NCBI RefSeq assembly: GCF_008107445.1 | Contig: NZ_VSLD01000002.1 | Location: forward strand, 468,267 to 532,266 | Reading direction: 5' to 3' | Length of the DNA stretch: 64,000 nt | DNA from: Arthrobacter echini | GTDB lineage: Bacteria; Actinomycetota; Actinomycetes; Actinomycetales; Micrococcaceae | Shown here: piece after piece, positions 1-9,498 of the stretch | How positions within the stretch are numbered: position 1 is the stretch's first letter | Layout of the letters: every line of letters begins with the position of its first letter | The notes under the pieces: generated by a model | What the model was told of the DNA's origin: nothing | Seen by the model: the letters and a program-made list of their open reading frames with translations, nothing else | The model's database searches: none | Made by a program: the position numbers and the translations under genes

Positions 1-1037
1 TCGGCGCCGTCCGCTGTCCGGAGGGCCCACTGCGGATCCTTCAGGCCGTGCCCGGTGACGGTGATGACGATCGTCTTGCCCGTGGGCACCTTGCCCTCGG
101 CGTGCTTCTTGATGAGGCCGGCGACACCCGCGGCGGAAGCCGGCTCCACGAAGACACCTTCCCTGGCGGACAGCCAGCGGTGCGCGTCGAGGATCTCCTC
201 GTCGCTCACCGCCTCGATGAGTCCCCCCGACTCGTCGCGAGCGGCGACGGCGAAGTCCCACGATGCGGGATTTCCGATGCGGATGGCGGTCGCGATGGTG
301 TCGGGCTCGGTGACGGGGTGGCCCTTGACCAGGGGCGAGGCCCCTTCGGCCTGGAAGCCCCACATGATCGGGGTGCGCGTGGAGACGGGGGCGAGCTCAC
401 CGTGGTGCATGGAGGCGTAGGGCGCGGCGTACTCCGTGTACCCCTTCCAGTACGCACTGATGTTCCCCGCATTGCCGACGGGCATCAGGTGGTAGTCCGG
501 TGCGTCGCCGAGGGTGTCCACCACCTCGAAGGCCGCCGTCTTCTGCCCCTCGAGCCTCGCCGGGTTCACGGAGTTAACGAGAAAGACGGGGTAGGACTCC
601 GCGAGCTTCCGGGCCACGTCGAGGCAGTTGTCGAAGTTGCCGTCCACCTGGAGGAGCTGCGCGCCGTGGGCGATGGCCTGGCTCAGCTTGCCCATCGAGA
701 TCTTGCCGTCCGGGACGAGCACCGCGCAGGTGATACCCGCCTGGGTGGCGTAGGCCGCCGCGGACGCCGAGGTGTTGCCGGTGGATGCGCACACCACGGC
801 CTTGGCGCCGGCGGCGACGGCCGCCGTCATCGCCATGGTCATGCCGCGGTCCTTGAAGGACCCCGTGGGGTTCATGCCCTCCACCTTCAGGTGGACACTG
901 CACCCGGTGAGCTCGGACAGGTGGCGCGCGTACACGAGCGGCGTACCGCCCTCACCGAGCGTGATCACCTCCGTGGCGTCGGTGACCGGCAGGCGTTCGG
1001 CGTACTCGCGGATGACTCCGCGCCACTGGTGGGCCAC
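1..1037 (-). CDS. thrC: Threonine synthase (3' end outside window)
   Basis: Threonine synthase converts O-phosphohomoserine to threonine with pyridoxal phosphate, the last step of threonine synthesis in the cytosol. About 345 codons are visible, so only the C-terminal end is missing at the left edge. The PLP lysine lies in GSFKDRG (Lys62), and the glycine/serine-rich phosphate-binding motif STGNTSAS follows. The GTG start begins on the base after the TAA stop of hom, so translation is probably coupled. The gene closes an argS-lysA-hom-thrC operon on this strand; thrB would be expected just beyond the window. Function is secure from the motifs and the neighbours. Confidence 0.96.
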   Translation of the reverse strand, partial: MAHQWRGVIREYAERLPVTDATEVITLGEGGTPLVYARHLSELTGCSVHLKVEGMNPTGSFKDRGMTMAMTAAVAAGAKAVVCASTGNTSASAAAYATQAGITCAVLVPDGKISMGKLSQAIAHGAQLLQVDGNFDNCLDVARKLAESYPVFLVNSVNPARLEGQKTAAFEVVDTLGDAPDYHLMPVGNAGNISAYWKGYTEYAAPYASMHHGELAPVSTRTPIMWGFQAEGASPLVKGHPVTEPDTIATAIRIGNPASWDFAVAARDESGGLIEAVSDEEILDAHRWLSAREGVFVEPASAAGVAGLIKKHAEGKVPTGKTIVITVTGHGLKDPQWALRTADGA

Positions 1038-2369
1038 TTAGATTCCCTCTACTCGAAGAACGGATGAGACGGCGGTGATGACCTCGAGCTCGGCGACCTG
1101 CCGCACGGTGGCCGCCAGGGATGCCTCGACGGCCCGGTGTGTGACGATGCGCAGCTCGGCCGTGGTGGCGCCGTCGGGCCCGTCCTGCCGGATGCGCTGG
1201 CGCATGGTCTCGATGGAGACCCCGTTGGCCGCGAAGATCTGCGCGATCCGCGCGAGGACACCGGGCTCGTCGACCACCTGCAGGGCGATGCAGTAGCTCG
1301 TGCGCACGGCGTCGATGCCGAGGGCCGGCACCTGGGAGGTGGTCGTCTCCGTGCGGCCGGGGCCTCCGAGGACCCTGCGGCGCGCGGCACTGACGACATC
1401 GCCGAGGACGGCGGAGGCGGTGGGCGTACCCCCGGCGCCCTGCCCGTAGAACATGAGCTCGCCGGCGTTCTCCGCCTCGACGAAGACGGCGTTGAAGGCC
1501 CCGTGCACTGCGGCCAGCGGATGGGTGCGCGGCAGCAGGGTGGGGTGGACGCGCACTCCGATCCCCTCCGCACCGGTCGCATCGGTGAGCAGCTCCGCGA
1601 TGGCGAGCAGCTTGATGACGTAGCCGTCCTCCGCCGCGGCGGCGATGTCGTCGGCCGTGACGGACGTGATGCCCTCGCAGGAGACGTCCTCGAGGGCGAA
1701 ACGTGTGTGGAAGGACAGGGAGGCCAGGATGGCGGCCTTGGCCGCGGCGTCGTGGCCCTCGATGTCGGCCGTGGGATCCGCCTCCGCGTAGCCGAGGTGT
1801 TGGGCCGCCTGCAGCGCGTCGTCGAACTGGGCTCCCGTGGAGTCCATCTGGTCGAGGATGTAGTTCGTGGTGCCGTTGACGATGCCGAGGACGCGCGTGA
1901 TGCGGTCACCGGAGAGGCTGTCACGGATAGGTCGGAGAATGGGGATGGCTCCGGCGACGGCGGCTTCGTAGGACAGCTGCACGCCCGCGGCATCGGCCTG
2001 CTCGTAGAGCTCCGGTCCGTCCAGGGCCAGCAGCGCCTTGTTACCGCTCACCACGGCGGCGCCGTGCGCGATGGCCCGGAGGATCAGCGACTTGGCCGGC
2101 TCGATGCCCCCCATGAGTTCGATGACGATGTCCGCGTCCGCGACCAGCGCGTCGGCGTCCGTGGTGAGGAGCCCGTCGGGCAGCTCGACATCGCGCTCGG
2201 CGTCGAGACTGCGGACCGCGACACCCACGAGGTCGAGCCGGGCGCCCGCGCGGCCGGCGAGGTTGTCCGCGTCGTCGAGGAGGATGCGGGCCACCTGCGA
2301 GCCGACCGTGCCGCAGCCGAGCAGGGCCACGCGAAGGGCTCGTGCGGCGGGCGTTGCTGGAGTGGTCAT
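1038..2369 (-). CDS. hom: Homoserine dehydrogenase
   Basis: Reduces aspartate semialdehyde to homoserine with NAD(P)H, the branch point towards threonine and methionine. The 443-residue protein has the N-terminal dinucleotide-binding motif GCGTVGS near residue 18, the catalytic-domain segment around EAAVAGAIPI and GIVNGTTNYIL, and a C-terminal ACT domain (about residues 355-430), as in the long, threonine-regulated actinobacterial form. The ATG overlaps the lysA stop by four bases (ATGA) and its TAA abuts the thrC start, so it sits in the middle of a tightly coupled operon. The ACT domain suggests feedback inhibition by threonine, which is known for the family and inferred here. Confidence 0.97.
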   Translation of the reverse strand: MTTPATPAARALRVALLGCGTVGSQVARILLDDADNLAGRAGARLDLVGVAVRSLDAERDVELPDGLLTTDADALVADADIVIELMGGIEPAKSLILRAIAHGAAVVSGNKALLALDGPELYEQADAAGVQLSYEAAVAGAIPILRPIRDSLSGDRITRVLGIVNGTTNYILDQMDSTGAQFDDALQAAQHLGYAEADPTADIEGHDAAAKAAILASLSFHTRFALEDVSCEGITSVTADDIAAAAEDGYVIKLLAIAELLTDATGAEGIGVRVHPTLLPRTHPLAAVHGAFNAVFVEAENAGELMFYGQGAGGTPTASAVLGDVVSAARRRVLGGPGRTETTTSQVPALGIDAVRTSYCIALQVVDEPGVLARIAQIFAANGVSIETMRQRIRQDGPDGATTAELRIVTHRAVEASLAATVRQVAELEVITAVSSVLRVEGI

Positions 2370-3901
2370 GGGTGTGCGTCTCCTGGATCGGTGGCGGGTT
2401 CGCGCTGGACGTCCCTGCGGAAGAGGTCGTCCTCGGTCTCACCGCGGACGATCAGCCGGGCGGCGCCGTCGGCCACCGCGATGACGGGTGGGCGCGTCAG
2501 GTAGTTGTAGTTGCTCGCGAGCACCCAGCAGTAGGCGCCGGTGCCGGGAACGGCGAGGAGGTCTCCGGCTCCGGTGTCCTCCGGGAGATAGGCGTCACGC
2601 ACCACGATGTCGCCGCTCTCGCAGTGCTTGCCGACCACGCGGGAGAGCACCGGGGCTGCCTCGGGTGGGCGCGAGGCGAGAACGGCGGAGTAGTCCGCTC
2701 CGTAGAGCACGGGGCGGGCGTTGTCGCTCATGCCGCCGTCCACCGACACGTAGCGGCGCGGATGCGTGGCGGGCACTGCCTGGCCCTGCTCGCTCCCCGC
2801 GGAGTCCACGCGCACGGTCTTCGTGGTGCCCGCGGTGTACAGGGTGAAGGTGGTGGGGCCCACGATCGCCCGTCCGGGCTCGATCGAGATGCGCGGTACG
2901 GCCAGGCCCAGCTCGCGGCAGGTGGAGCCGACGACGCCGGCCATGGCCCGGGCGATCTCGGCCGGCGGGCGCGGCTCGTCCGCCTCGGTGTAGGCGATGC
3001 CGTAGCCACCGCCGAGATCGAGCTCGGGCAGTTCGACGCCGTGCCGGTCGCGGACAGCGGCGAGGAACCCCAGGAGCCGCTGCGCCGCGAGTTCAAAGCC
3101 CTCGGGCTCGAAGATCTGCGATCCGATGTGGCAGTGCACGCCGAGCAGATTGATGCCTGGGTGCGCGAGTGCGTTGGCGACGGCGCGATGCGCGGGGGAC
3201 GTGCCGCCGTCGTCGCCCGGGCCCTGGCCGACTGCCGGCTCGGTGGTCGCGTCAGCAGCCAGGGACAGACCGAACTTCTGGTCCTCGTGGGCCGTCGCGA
3301 TGAATTCGTGGGTGTGGGCGTGGACCCCGGGCGTGAGGCGGATCATCACGTTGGCGATCCGGCCGCGCTGCACGGCGAGATCCCCGACGAGGGCCACCTC
3401 CTGCAGGCTGTCGACGACGATCCGCCCCAGGTCCGCGTCGATGGCCCGGGTGATCTCCGCCGCCGACTTGTTGTTGCCGTGCAGACCGAGCCGGTGCCCG
3501 GGCATGCCGGCGCGCAGCGCGACGGCCAGCTCCCCACCGGAACACGTGTCGAGGCCGAGTCCCTCCTCGCGGACCCAGTGCGCCACCTCGGTGCACAGGA
3601 AGGACTTTCCGGCATAGAAGACGTCCACACCGCCGCAGAGTTCGCGGAAGGCGTCGTCGAACGCAGTACGGAAGATCCGCGCGCGGGCACGGAAATCGCG
3701 CTCGGAGACGACGAACAGCGGCGTGCCGTACTGCTGCGCCAGCTCCGTGACGCTGACGCCGTCGATCTGCAGGACGCCGTCGTCGCCGCGCTCCACGTCC
3801 TCGGCCCACAGCTTCGCCTCGAGCCGGGCCTGGTCCTCGGGCAGGGTGAGCCACGCGGGGGCGAGCGGCGAGGCCCCGGCGGCCGTGGTCGTCACCGTCA
3901 C
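2366..3901 (-). CDS. lysA: Diaminopimelate decarboxylase
   Basis: Decarboxylates meso-diaminopimelate to lysine, the last step of lysine synthesis (PLP enzyme of the alanine-racemase fold). With the GTG at 3901 the protein is 511 residues; FYAGKS carries the PLP lysine (Lys99), and the C-terminal KHCESGD motif supplies the active-site cysteine. The start was chosen because the GTG overlaps the argS stop (GTGA) and has GGAG a few bases upstream; a second GTG two codons later (3895) is possible. A longer open frame continues upstream to about 4699 but lies antiparallel to nothing real and inside argS in another frame, so it is not used. Confidence 0.96.
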   Translation of the reverse strand: MTVTTTAAGASPLAPAWLTLPEDQARLEAKLWAEDVERGDDGVLQIDGVSVTELAQQYGTPLFVVSERDFRARARIFRTAFDDAFRELCGGVDVFYAGKSFLCTEVAHWVREEGLGLDTCSGGELAVALRAGMPGHRLGLHGNNKSAAEITRAIDADLGRIVVDSLQEVALVGDLAVQRGRIANVMIRLTPGVHAHTHEFIATAHEDQKFGLSLAADATTEPAVGQGPGDDGGTSPAHRAVANALAHPGINLLGVHCHIGSQIFEPEGFELAAQRLLGFLAAVRDRHGVELPELDLGGGYGIAYTEADEPRPPAEIARAMAGVVGSTCRELGLAVPRISIEPGRAIVGPTTFTLYTAGTTKTVRVDSAGSEQGQAVPATHPRRYVSVDGGMSDNARPVLYGADYSAVLASRPPEAAPVLSRVVGKHCESGDIVVRDAYLPEDTGAGDLLAVPGTGAYCWVLASNYNYLTRPPVIAVADGAARLIVRGETEDDLFRRDVQREPATDPGDAHP

Positions 3902-5547
3902 ATCCGCTCCGGAGCCGAGACGCCGAGGAGGGTCAGGCCGTTCGCGAGGACCTGCTGCGTCGCGTTGTTCAGCCACAGCCGTGAGCGGTGGAGGTCCTCC
4001 ACGGGCTGGTCCCTGAGCGGCGCGACGCGGCAGGCGTCGTACCACCGGTGGTACGTGCCGGCGATGACCTCGAGGTGGCGGGCCACCCGGTGCGGTTCCC
4101 TGAACGCCGCGGACTGCGCCACGACGCCGGGGAACTGGCCGAGGGCCGCGAGCAGTTCGCCCTCGGTCGGGTGGCTCAGCGAGGCGGCGTCGAACGCGCT
4201 GGTGTCCACGCCCGCGGAGACGGCGTTCCGGGCGACGGCGTGGGTGCGGGCGTGGGCGTACTGCACGTAGAACACGGGGTTCTCGTTGGTGTGCCGGGTG
4301 AGCAGATCCAGATCGATGTCGATGTTCGAATCGGCAGAGAAGCGGGCCAGGGTGTAGCGCGCGGCGTCCACGCCGACGGCCTCGACCAGATCCTCGAGCC
4401 TGACCACGGTTCCCGCGCGCTTCGACATGCGGACCGGTGCGCCGTCCTTCACCAGATTCACCATCTGGCCGATCAGGACCTCGACGGCGTCGGGATCGTC
4501 CCCGAGCGCCGCGGCCGCGGCCTTGAGGCGGGCGACGTACCCGTGGTGGTCCGCACCCAGCATGATGATGTTCAGATCGAAGCCGCGACGGCGCTTGTTG
4601 ACGAAGTAGCCGATGTCGCCGGCGATGTACGCCGGGGACCCGTCGGACTTGATGACCACGCGATCGCGGTCGTCGCCGAAGTCGGTGGACTTCAGCCACC
4701 AGGCACCGTCCTCCAGGAACAGGTTCCCCGAGGCCTTCAACTGGTCCAGGAGGCCTTCCACGAAGTTGTCCTGGAAGAGGGAGTGCTCGTGGAAGTAGAC
4801 ATCGAAGTCGACGCCGAAGTCGTGCAGCGACGCCTTGATGTCATCGAACATCGCGTCGACGCCCAGGGCACGGAAGCGCTCCACGGCGTCGTCCTGCCCG
4901 AGGTCCAGGATCCCCGGCTCGATGGCCAGGACCCGCTGAGCGATGTCGACGATGTACTGGCCCGCGTACCCGTCCTCAGGGGCGGGCCGTCCGGTCGCCG
5001 AGGCGTAGAGGGAGCGCGCAAAACGGTCGATCTGCGCGCCGTGATCGTTGAAGTAGTACTCCCGCGTCACATCGGCGCCCTGCGACTGGAGGATGCGGGC
5101 CAAGGCGTCGCCCACGGCTGCCCAGCGCGTTCCGCCGATGTGGATGGGACCGGTGGGATTCGCGGAGACGAACTCCAGATTGATCTTCTGTCCGGCGAGC
5201 GCGTCGTTCGTGCCGTAGGCCGGACCCGCGTCCACGATGGTGCGTGCGAGCTCGCCGGCTGCACCGACGTCGAGCGTGATGTTCAGGAATCCGGGGCCGG
5301 CGATGTCCACGCTCTTGACGCCGTCGATCCCGGCCAGGCGCGCGCTGAGCAGCTGCGCGAAATCACGCGGATTCATCCCGGCCTTCTTGCCGAGCTGGAG
5401 GGCGATGTTCGTGGCCCAGTCGCCGTGCTCGCGGTTCTTCGGTCGCTCCACCCGCACCTCCGAGGGGAGGTCGACGCTGATGTCACCCGCGTCGACGGCG
5501 GCCTGCAGGCAGGCGGAAATGGCGGAGGAGAGTTCGTCGGGAGTCAC
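3898..5547 (-). CDS. argS: Arginyl-tRNA synthetase
   Basis: Charges tRNA-Arg with arginine (class Ia synthetase). The 549-residue protein shows the N-terminal Add-1 domain, the HIGH-type signature in [10 protein letters not shown] and a KMSKS-type loop in VRMSKRAG, then the helical anticodon-binding domain with [12 protein letters not shown]. The start is the GTG followed by ACTCCCGAC, because homology-like sequence (TPDELSSAI) begins there; the frame stays open about 49 codons further upstream but those codons look non-coding. It heads the operon that continues into lysA, a common actinobacterial order. Confidence 0.97.
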   Translation of the reverse strand: MTPDELSSAISACLQAAVDAGDISVDLPSEVRVERPKNREHGDWATNIALQLGKKAGMNPRDFAQLLSARLAGIDGVKSVDIAGPGFLNITLDVGAAGELARTIVDAGPAYGTNDALAGQKINLEFVSANPTGPIHIGGTRWAAVGDALARILQSQGADVTREYYFNDHGAQIDRFARSLYASATGRPAPEDGYAGQYIVDIAQRVLAIEPGILDLGQDDAVERFRALGVDAMFDDIKASLHDFGVDFDVYFHEHSLFQDNFVEGLLDQLKASGNLFLEDGAWWLKSTDFGDDRDRVVIKSDGSPAYIAGDIGYFVNKRRRGFDLNIIMLGADHHGYVARLKAAAAALGDDPDAVEVLIGQMVNLVKDGAPVRMSKRAGTVVRLEDLVEAVGVDAARYTLARFSADSNIDIDLDLLTRHTNENPVFYVQYAHARTHAVARNAVSAGVDTSAFDAASLSHPTEGELLAALGQFPGVVAQSAAFREPHRVARHLEVIAGTYHRWYDACRVAPLRDQPVEDLHRSRLWLNNATQQVLANGLTLLGVSAPERM

Positions 5548-5754
5548 CCGTCCAGCATAGCGGCGAGGCCGTGCCGGGTCCGAAGTGCGGCCCGGCGTAT
5601 GACGTGCCCGCCGCTGGGCCGTCCGGCCTACTCCCTGGAACGAATGCTTCCATGGGACGCTGAACCGGCCCGGTGCGCGTACCGGACCGTCCACCTCCCA
5701 CCGCGCGGATCGTCGTCCGCCCGGTCAAGCCATGCGATCCACCAGGAGCACCCC

Positions 5755-6294
5755 GTGACCAGGACACCCCCGACCGCCCTCCTCACCGCGGCGTCCTCCC
5801 TGCCGCGTTCCGGCGCCGCTTCCGACCGACGTGTCCTCACGATGCTTGCCGTGGTGTCCATTCTCGGAGCTGCGGGCTGCGCCGGAGCGGATGCTTCCGC
5901 CGACAGTGCCGCTGACTCCTCGATGGAGGGGCCCTCCTCCGACGCCTCCGCGGCCGCGCCGCAGCCCGCTGCTGGACAGTCCGCCGCCGGCGGTCAGGTC
6001 TATGAGGACGGCGAGTACACGGAAACCGGCGGCTACCAGTCCCCCGCCGGACCCGAGGAGGTCGGCGTGACGCTCACGCTCGAATCGGACGTGGTGACCG
6101 CCGTGGAGGTGGAGCCCATGCCGGAGAACCCCACCACCACCGTTTACCAGGAGCGCTTCGCGGGAGGCATCTCGGAGGCGATCGTCGGCAAGAAGCTCGA
6201 CGACCTCTCGGTGGACAGGGTGGCCGGTTCCTCTTTGACGAGCGGCGGCTTCAACGACGCCGCCGACAAGATCAAGAGCGAAGCCCGGCTCTAG
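5755..6294 (+). CDS. FMN-binding (RnfG/NqrC-like) lipoprotein
   Basis: Small exported protein of 179 residues expected to carry covalently bound FMN and to pass electrons outside the membrane. The GTG start has AGGAG seven bases upstream. An N-terminal basic region, hydrophobic stretch and a cysteine in LGAAGC suggest a lipoprotein signal, though position -3 is not the ideal Leu. A low-complexity Ala/Ser linker leads to an FMN-binding domain (about residues 75-179) that ends with AGSSLTSGGF, which resembles the S/T-G-A-T flavinylation motif of NqrC/RnfG proteins with Ser in place of Thr. The next gene, apbE, encodes the enzyme that makes this linkage and begins 6 bases later. Confidence 0.85.
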   Translation: MTRTPPTALLTAASSLPRSGAASDRRVLTMLAVVSILGAAGCAGADASADSAADSSMEGPSSDASAAAPQPAAGQSAAGGQVYEDGEYTETGGYQSPAGPEEVGVTLTLESDVVTAVEVEPMPENPTTTVYQERFAGGISEAIVGKKLDDLSVDRVAGSSLTSGGFNDAADKIKSEARL

Positions 6295-6300
6295 GCCGTC

Positions 6301-7161
6301 ATGTCCTCCTCCTTCGGCTTCGAGGCGATCGGCACGAGCTGGCGCGTGGACAGCGGCCGCGCCCTGCCTGCAGCACAGCGGTCGGAGCTCCTGCGCCTCG
6401 CCGAGGACTACGACGCCCTCTATTCGAGATTCCGCGCCGATTCCGGCATCACCAGGCTGGCGACGATCGGCGGCTCACTACCGCTGCCGCCGCACGGGGA
6501 CGCTCTGGGCAGGCTGCTCCGTTCCCTGCACGAGCTCACGGACGGCGCGGTGTCACCGCTGATCGGTGAGCGACTCGCGGAGCAGGGGTACGACGCCGCG
6601 TACTCCTTCGTCCCGACGACGACCCCCTCCCCCGCCCGGGTCTGGGACGACCTCCTGGACTGGACGGCCGGAACGGTCACCGTGCGGGAGCCCGCACTGC
6701 TCGACGTCGGCGCCGCCGGCAAGGGCCAGCTCGTGGACCTGATGCTCGAGTACCTCGTGGCCGAAGGGCACGACGACGTGATCGTCGACGCGAGCGGCGA
6801 CATGCGGCGCAGCGGACCCGGCTCGATCACCGTGGGTCTGGAACACCCCTTCGATCCCTCGCTGGCGATCGGCACGCTGGACCTCGGGACCGGCGCGCTG
6901 TGCGCCTCGGCGTCGAACCGACGTGTGTGGGGCGACGGACTGCACCACGTCATCGACGCCCGGACCGGGCGCTGCGTCGACACCGTCGTCGCCACCTGGG
7001 TCCTCGGAGCGGACGCCATGACCGCCGACGGCCTGTGCACCGCCCTGTTCTTCGCCGACCCCGCGGTACTCTCGCGGTCCTTCGACTTCGACTACGTCCT
7101 GATGTACTCGGACGGTCGTGCCCGTTACTCCGACCCCCTCCCAGGAGCCCTCTTCTCATGA
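6301..7161 (+). CDS. apbE: FAD:protein FMN transferase ApbE
   Basis: Transfers FMN from FAD to a Ser/Thr of an exported flavoprotein. The 286-residue protein has the family motifs DVGAAGKGQLVD, ASGDMRRSG, a metal-site segment HHVIDARTG and the C-terminal DAMTADGLCTALF. No clear signal peptide is seen, so it may act in the cytosol or be anchored indirectly, which is less usual for the family. It follows the FMN-binding lipoprotein by 6 bases and overlaps the next gene by ATGA, so substrate, modifying enzyme and membrane partner are one transcription unit. Confidence 0.93.
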   Translation: MSSSFGFEAIGTSWRVDSGRALPAAQRSELLRLAEDYDALYSRFRADSGITRLATIGGSLPLPPHGDALGRLLRSLHELTDGAVSPLIGERLAEQGYDAAYSFVPTTTPSPARVWDDLLDWTAGTVTVREPALLDVGAAGKGQLVDLMLEYLVAEGHDDVIVDASGDMRRSGPGSITVGLEHPFDPSLAIGTLDLGTGALCASASNRRVWGDGLHHVIDARTGRCVDTVVATWVLGADAMTADGLCTALFFADPAVLSRSFDFDYVLMYSDGRARYSDPLPGALFS

Positions 7162-8669
7162 CCTCGTCGCTGGACGCCCTGCTGGGCCGGATCACCCTGT
7201 ACCGGCTGATGCTGGCCCTGCTGCTGATCCTGGCTGCGGAGGCACTCCTGCTCTCCGTCACGGGCCTGCTCGCCTACACACCGGCGGAAATCGCCGCCAC
7301 CCTCGCGGCCGCGGTCGGCGGCACGGTCATCGGCACGCGGCTCATGGCCCTGATCCTGCGACTGCGGCCGCATCAGGACTCCTCCCTCATCACCGGGCTC
7401 ATCCTCTTCCTCATCATGTTCCCCTCCAGTACCGCGGCCGGACTGCTCGGGGTCCTCGCGGCAGGCGTGGCAGCGGGAGCATCGAAGCTCGTGCTGGCCT
7501 TCCGCGGCCGCCACATCTTCAATCCCGCTGCGGTGGGCGCCGTCGTCGCGACGTTGCTCGGCGTGGGCGCTGCGGCCTGGTGGGTCGCCAACGCCTACAT
7601 GCTGCCCGTCGTCGCACTCGGGGCCCTCCTGATCCTCCACCGGATGCGCAAACTTTCCATGGGGGCCGTGTTCCTCGTCGTGGCGCTGGGGATCCTCGTC
7701 ACCGGGCTGGTGCTCGGCGGTATGGCACCGCTGTCGGGTCTGCAGCTCGTCCTGACGTCGTACCCGGTCCTGTTCCTGCTCGGCTTCATGCTGACGGAGC
7801 CGCTCACGCTACCTCCGCTGCAGTGGCAGCAGTGGCTCTACGCGGCGATCGTCGCCGCCGTCTTCGCCCTCCAGCTCTCCGTCGGTCCGGTGTTCCTCGG
7901 CCCTGAGTTCGCCCTCGTCATCGGTAACGCCGTGGCCTTCGTGATGGGCCAGCGCCGGGGAGTGCGGCTGACCTTCTCCGGGTCACGGCAGCTCACGCCC
8001 ACGAGTACGGAACTCGTGTTCGAGCCCTCGCGACCCGTGCGGTTCAGGGCGGGACAGTACATGGAGCTGGATCTGCCGCATCGGAGCACCGACAGCCGCG
8101 GGAGCCGTCGCGTCTTCAGTATCACCTCGGCGCCCCAGCGCACCGACGCCGTGACCTTCGGCCTGAGGACGTCGGAATCCGGGAGTTCCTTCAAGAAGGC
8201 CCTCCTGGATCTGCCGGCGAATGCGCACCTCACGGGCACGGTGGTCGGTGGCGATTTCCTCCTCCCGCGGGACACCTCGGTACCCCTGCTGCTGGCCGCC
8301 GGCGGCATCGGCGTCACGCCCTTCATCTCGCAGCTCCGCGACGTGGCGGCCGGGGGCGAGCAGCGCGACGCCGTCCTCGTGTACGTGGTGCGGGACGACG
8401 AGGAGATCGCGTTCCAGGACGAGCTGGTGGCGCTGGGAACCCGCGTGGTGCTGTTCAGCCCGGGCAGCCCCGATGCCCGACCCCTCCCGCAGGGCTGGGT
8501 CCGCGTCGGCGAGGCGGCGACCGCGGAGCTTCTCCTCGCTGCCGTGCCGGATCTGTCCGAGCGCAGGATCCTGGTCTCCGGGGCACCGCAGTTCATCCGG
8601 GACATCCGGCGTCAGGTCCGCACGGCGGGCGGATCGCGTGTGCGGACGGATGCCTTCCTCGGCTACTGA
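7158..8669 (+). CDS. RnfD/NqrB-like membrane protein fused to FNR-type oxidoreductase
   Basis: A 503-residue fusion. Residues 1-250 are a multi-pass membrane domain of the NqrB/RnfD/UnbV type (for example the FNPAAVGAVVATLL and YPVLFLLGFMLTEPLTLPP segments). Residues about 265-503 are a ferredoxin-reductase-type domain: RVFSITSAP is the FAD-binding RxxS motif, AAGGIGVTPFISQL the pyridine-nucleotide phosphate loop, and SGAPQFIRDI the C-terminal motif. The inferred role is to take electrons from NAD(P)H on the cytosolic side, move them through flavin in the membrane domain and hand them to the flavinylated lipoprotein two genes upstream. The start ATG overlaps the apbE stop. The terminal acceptor is unknown. 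Confidence 0.85.
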   Translation: MTSSLDALLGRITLYRLMLALLLILAAEALLLSVTGLLAYTPAEIAATLAAAVGGTVIGTRLMALILRLRPHQDSSLITGLILFLIMFPSSTAAGLLGVLAAGVAAGASKLVLAFRGRHIFNPAAVGAVVATLLGVGAAAWWVANAYMLPVVALGALLILHRMRKLSMGAVFLVVALGILVTGLVLGGMAPLSGLQLVLTSYPVLFLLGFMLTEPLTLPPLQWQQWLYAAIVAAVFALQLSVGPVFLGPEFALVIGNAVAFVMGQRRGVRLTFSGSRQLTPTSTELVFEPSRPVRFRAGQYMELDLPHRSTDSRGSRRVFSITSAPQRTDAVTFGLRTSESGSSFKKALLDLPANAHLTGTVVGGDFLLPRDTSVPLLLAAGGIGVTPFISQLRDVAAGGEQRDAVLVYVVRDDEEIAFQDELVALGTRVVLFSPGSPDARPLPQGWVRVGEAATAELLLAAVPDLSERRILVSGAPQFIRDIRRQVRTAGGSRVRTDAFLGY

Positions 8670-8763
8670 CGACGGCGTCGTCGGCCACCTGACGTTTTCC
8701 CACCCATGCGGCACCTGCTAAGCTCGACGAGTCCCATTCGGGTACGGGATCAACCCCGTTTCC

Positions 8764-8836
8764 GCCTTCGTAGCTCAGGGGATAGAGCGTCTGCCTCCGG
8801 AGCAGAAGGTCGTAGGTTCGAATCCTATCGAGGGCA
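8764..8836 (+). tRNA. tRNA-Arg (anticodon CCG)
   Basis: The 73-base cloverleaf folds completely: acceptor GCCTTCG pairs with CGAGGGC (one G-U), the D arm is GCTC/GAGC, the anticodon stem is TCTGC/GCAGA with loop CTCCGGA, giving anticodon CCG for CGG codons, and the T arm GTAGG/CCTAT encloses TTCGAAT. The discriminator base is A and no CCA is encoded, as is common in actinobacteria. No integrase or duplicated 3' end was seen beside it. Confidence 0.97.
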
Positions 8837-8857
8837 CACAACGACTCACGGAGTCCA

Positions 8858-8885
8858 CCGCCGTCGGCCCTTTGGCCGGCGGCGG
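8858..8885 (+). terminator. Terminator hairpin after tRNA-Arg
   Basis: A 12-bp stem (one G-T pair) with a CTTT loop lies 21 bases after the tRNA and is followed by a short T-containing run (ATCTGTTTCCC). It is GC-rich and typical of intrinsic terminators in this kind of genome. Confidence 0.7.
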
Positions 8886-8939
8886 ATCTGTTTCCCTCCG
8901 GGACCCCGCGTGGTCCTCAACCCTTGGTGCCGCTCGCTC

Positions 8940-9357
8940 GGTCCCACCAGTCGCGGCTGGCTCGCGGGTACAGATGGCCCCGATCGGCCGACCCCACTAT
9001 TCGCTGGTGAAGCGCGGGAACGAGCGGTCAATCCCACCGGAGCCAGCCGAACAACGGGATCGACGCCGACACCCCTCCCCCGATCCCACTATTCGCGGAT
9101 GACAGGTGGGAACGAGCGGTTCATGTCCCCCAATCCCAGCATTCGCGGCTGGCTCGCGGGTACAGATGGTCCCGATCGGCCGACCCCACTATTCGCTGGT
9201 GAAGCGCGGGAACGAGCGGTCAATCCCACCGGAGCCAGCCGAACAACGGGATCGACGCCGACACCTCTCCCCCGATCCCACCGTTCGCGGGTGAAGCCTG
9301 GGAACGAGCGGTTCCGGTCGCTCGATCCCACCGAATTCGAGCGAACAACGGGATCGA
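8940..9357. repeat. Intergenic hairpin-repeat array (192-bp period)
   Basis: A 148-bp block at 8951-9098 recurs at 9143-9290 with only about four mismatches, so the period is 192 bp. Inside it the 13-mer GGGAACGAGCGGT occurs at 9016, 9108, 9208 and 9300, alternately 92 and 100 bases apart. Each copy is flanked by inverted pieces that can form hairpins, for example TCCCAC/GTGGGA around 9085-9110 and CGATCCC/GGGATCG at about 9321-9354. An open frame crosses the array but it also crosses the tRNA and is explained by the repeats. The rest of 8886-9498 has no gene that can be supported. Function is unknown; an extragenic palindromic element is the simplest reading. Confidence 0.85.
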
Positions 9358-9498
9358 TGTGGGAGCCTTTTATCCGACCCCTTCCCATCCCGACAGGGCA
9401 TGAGCGCCATGCCTCGATCGCTTCCCTCCCGTAGGACAGGAGAGGTACCACCAAGCGCCTTGCCGTGACACGATGACCCCCGAGGGGAGGATGCACCC

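Noticed and set aside
48..1067. Long rightward open frame of 339 codons
   Set aside because: It is antisense to thrC, whose motifs are clear; long antisense frames are expected at this GC content.
2366..4699. Extended lysA frame into argS
   Set aside because: The upstream 266 codons lie in argS in another frame; GTG at 3901 with overlap and ribosome site fits the family length.
8940..9357. CRISPR array
   Set aside because: Repeat spacing alternates between 92 and 100 bases, the spacers are themselves repeated, and no cas genes are nearby.
8706..9434. Open frame crossing tRNA-Arg and the repeats
   Set aside because: It runs through the tRNA and its internal repeats are just the translated DNA repeats.
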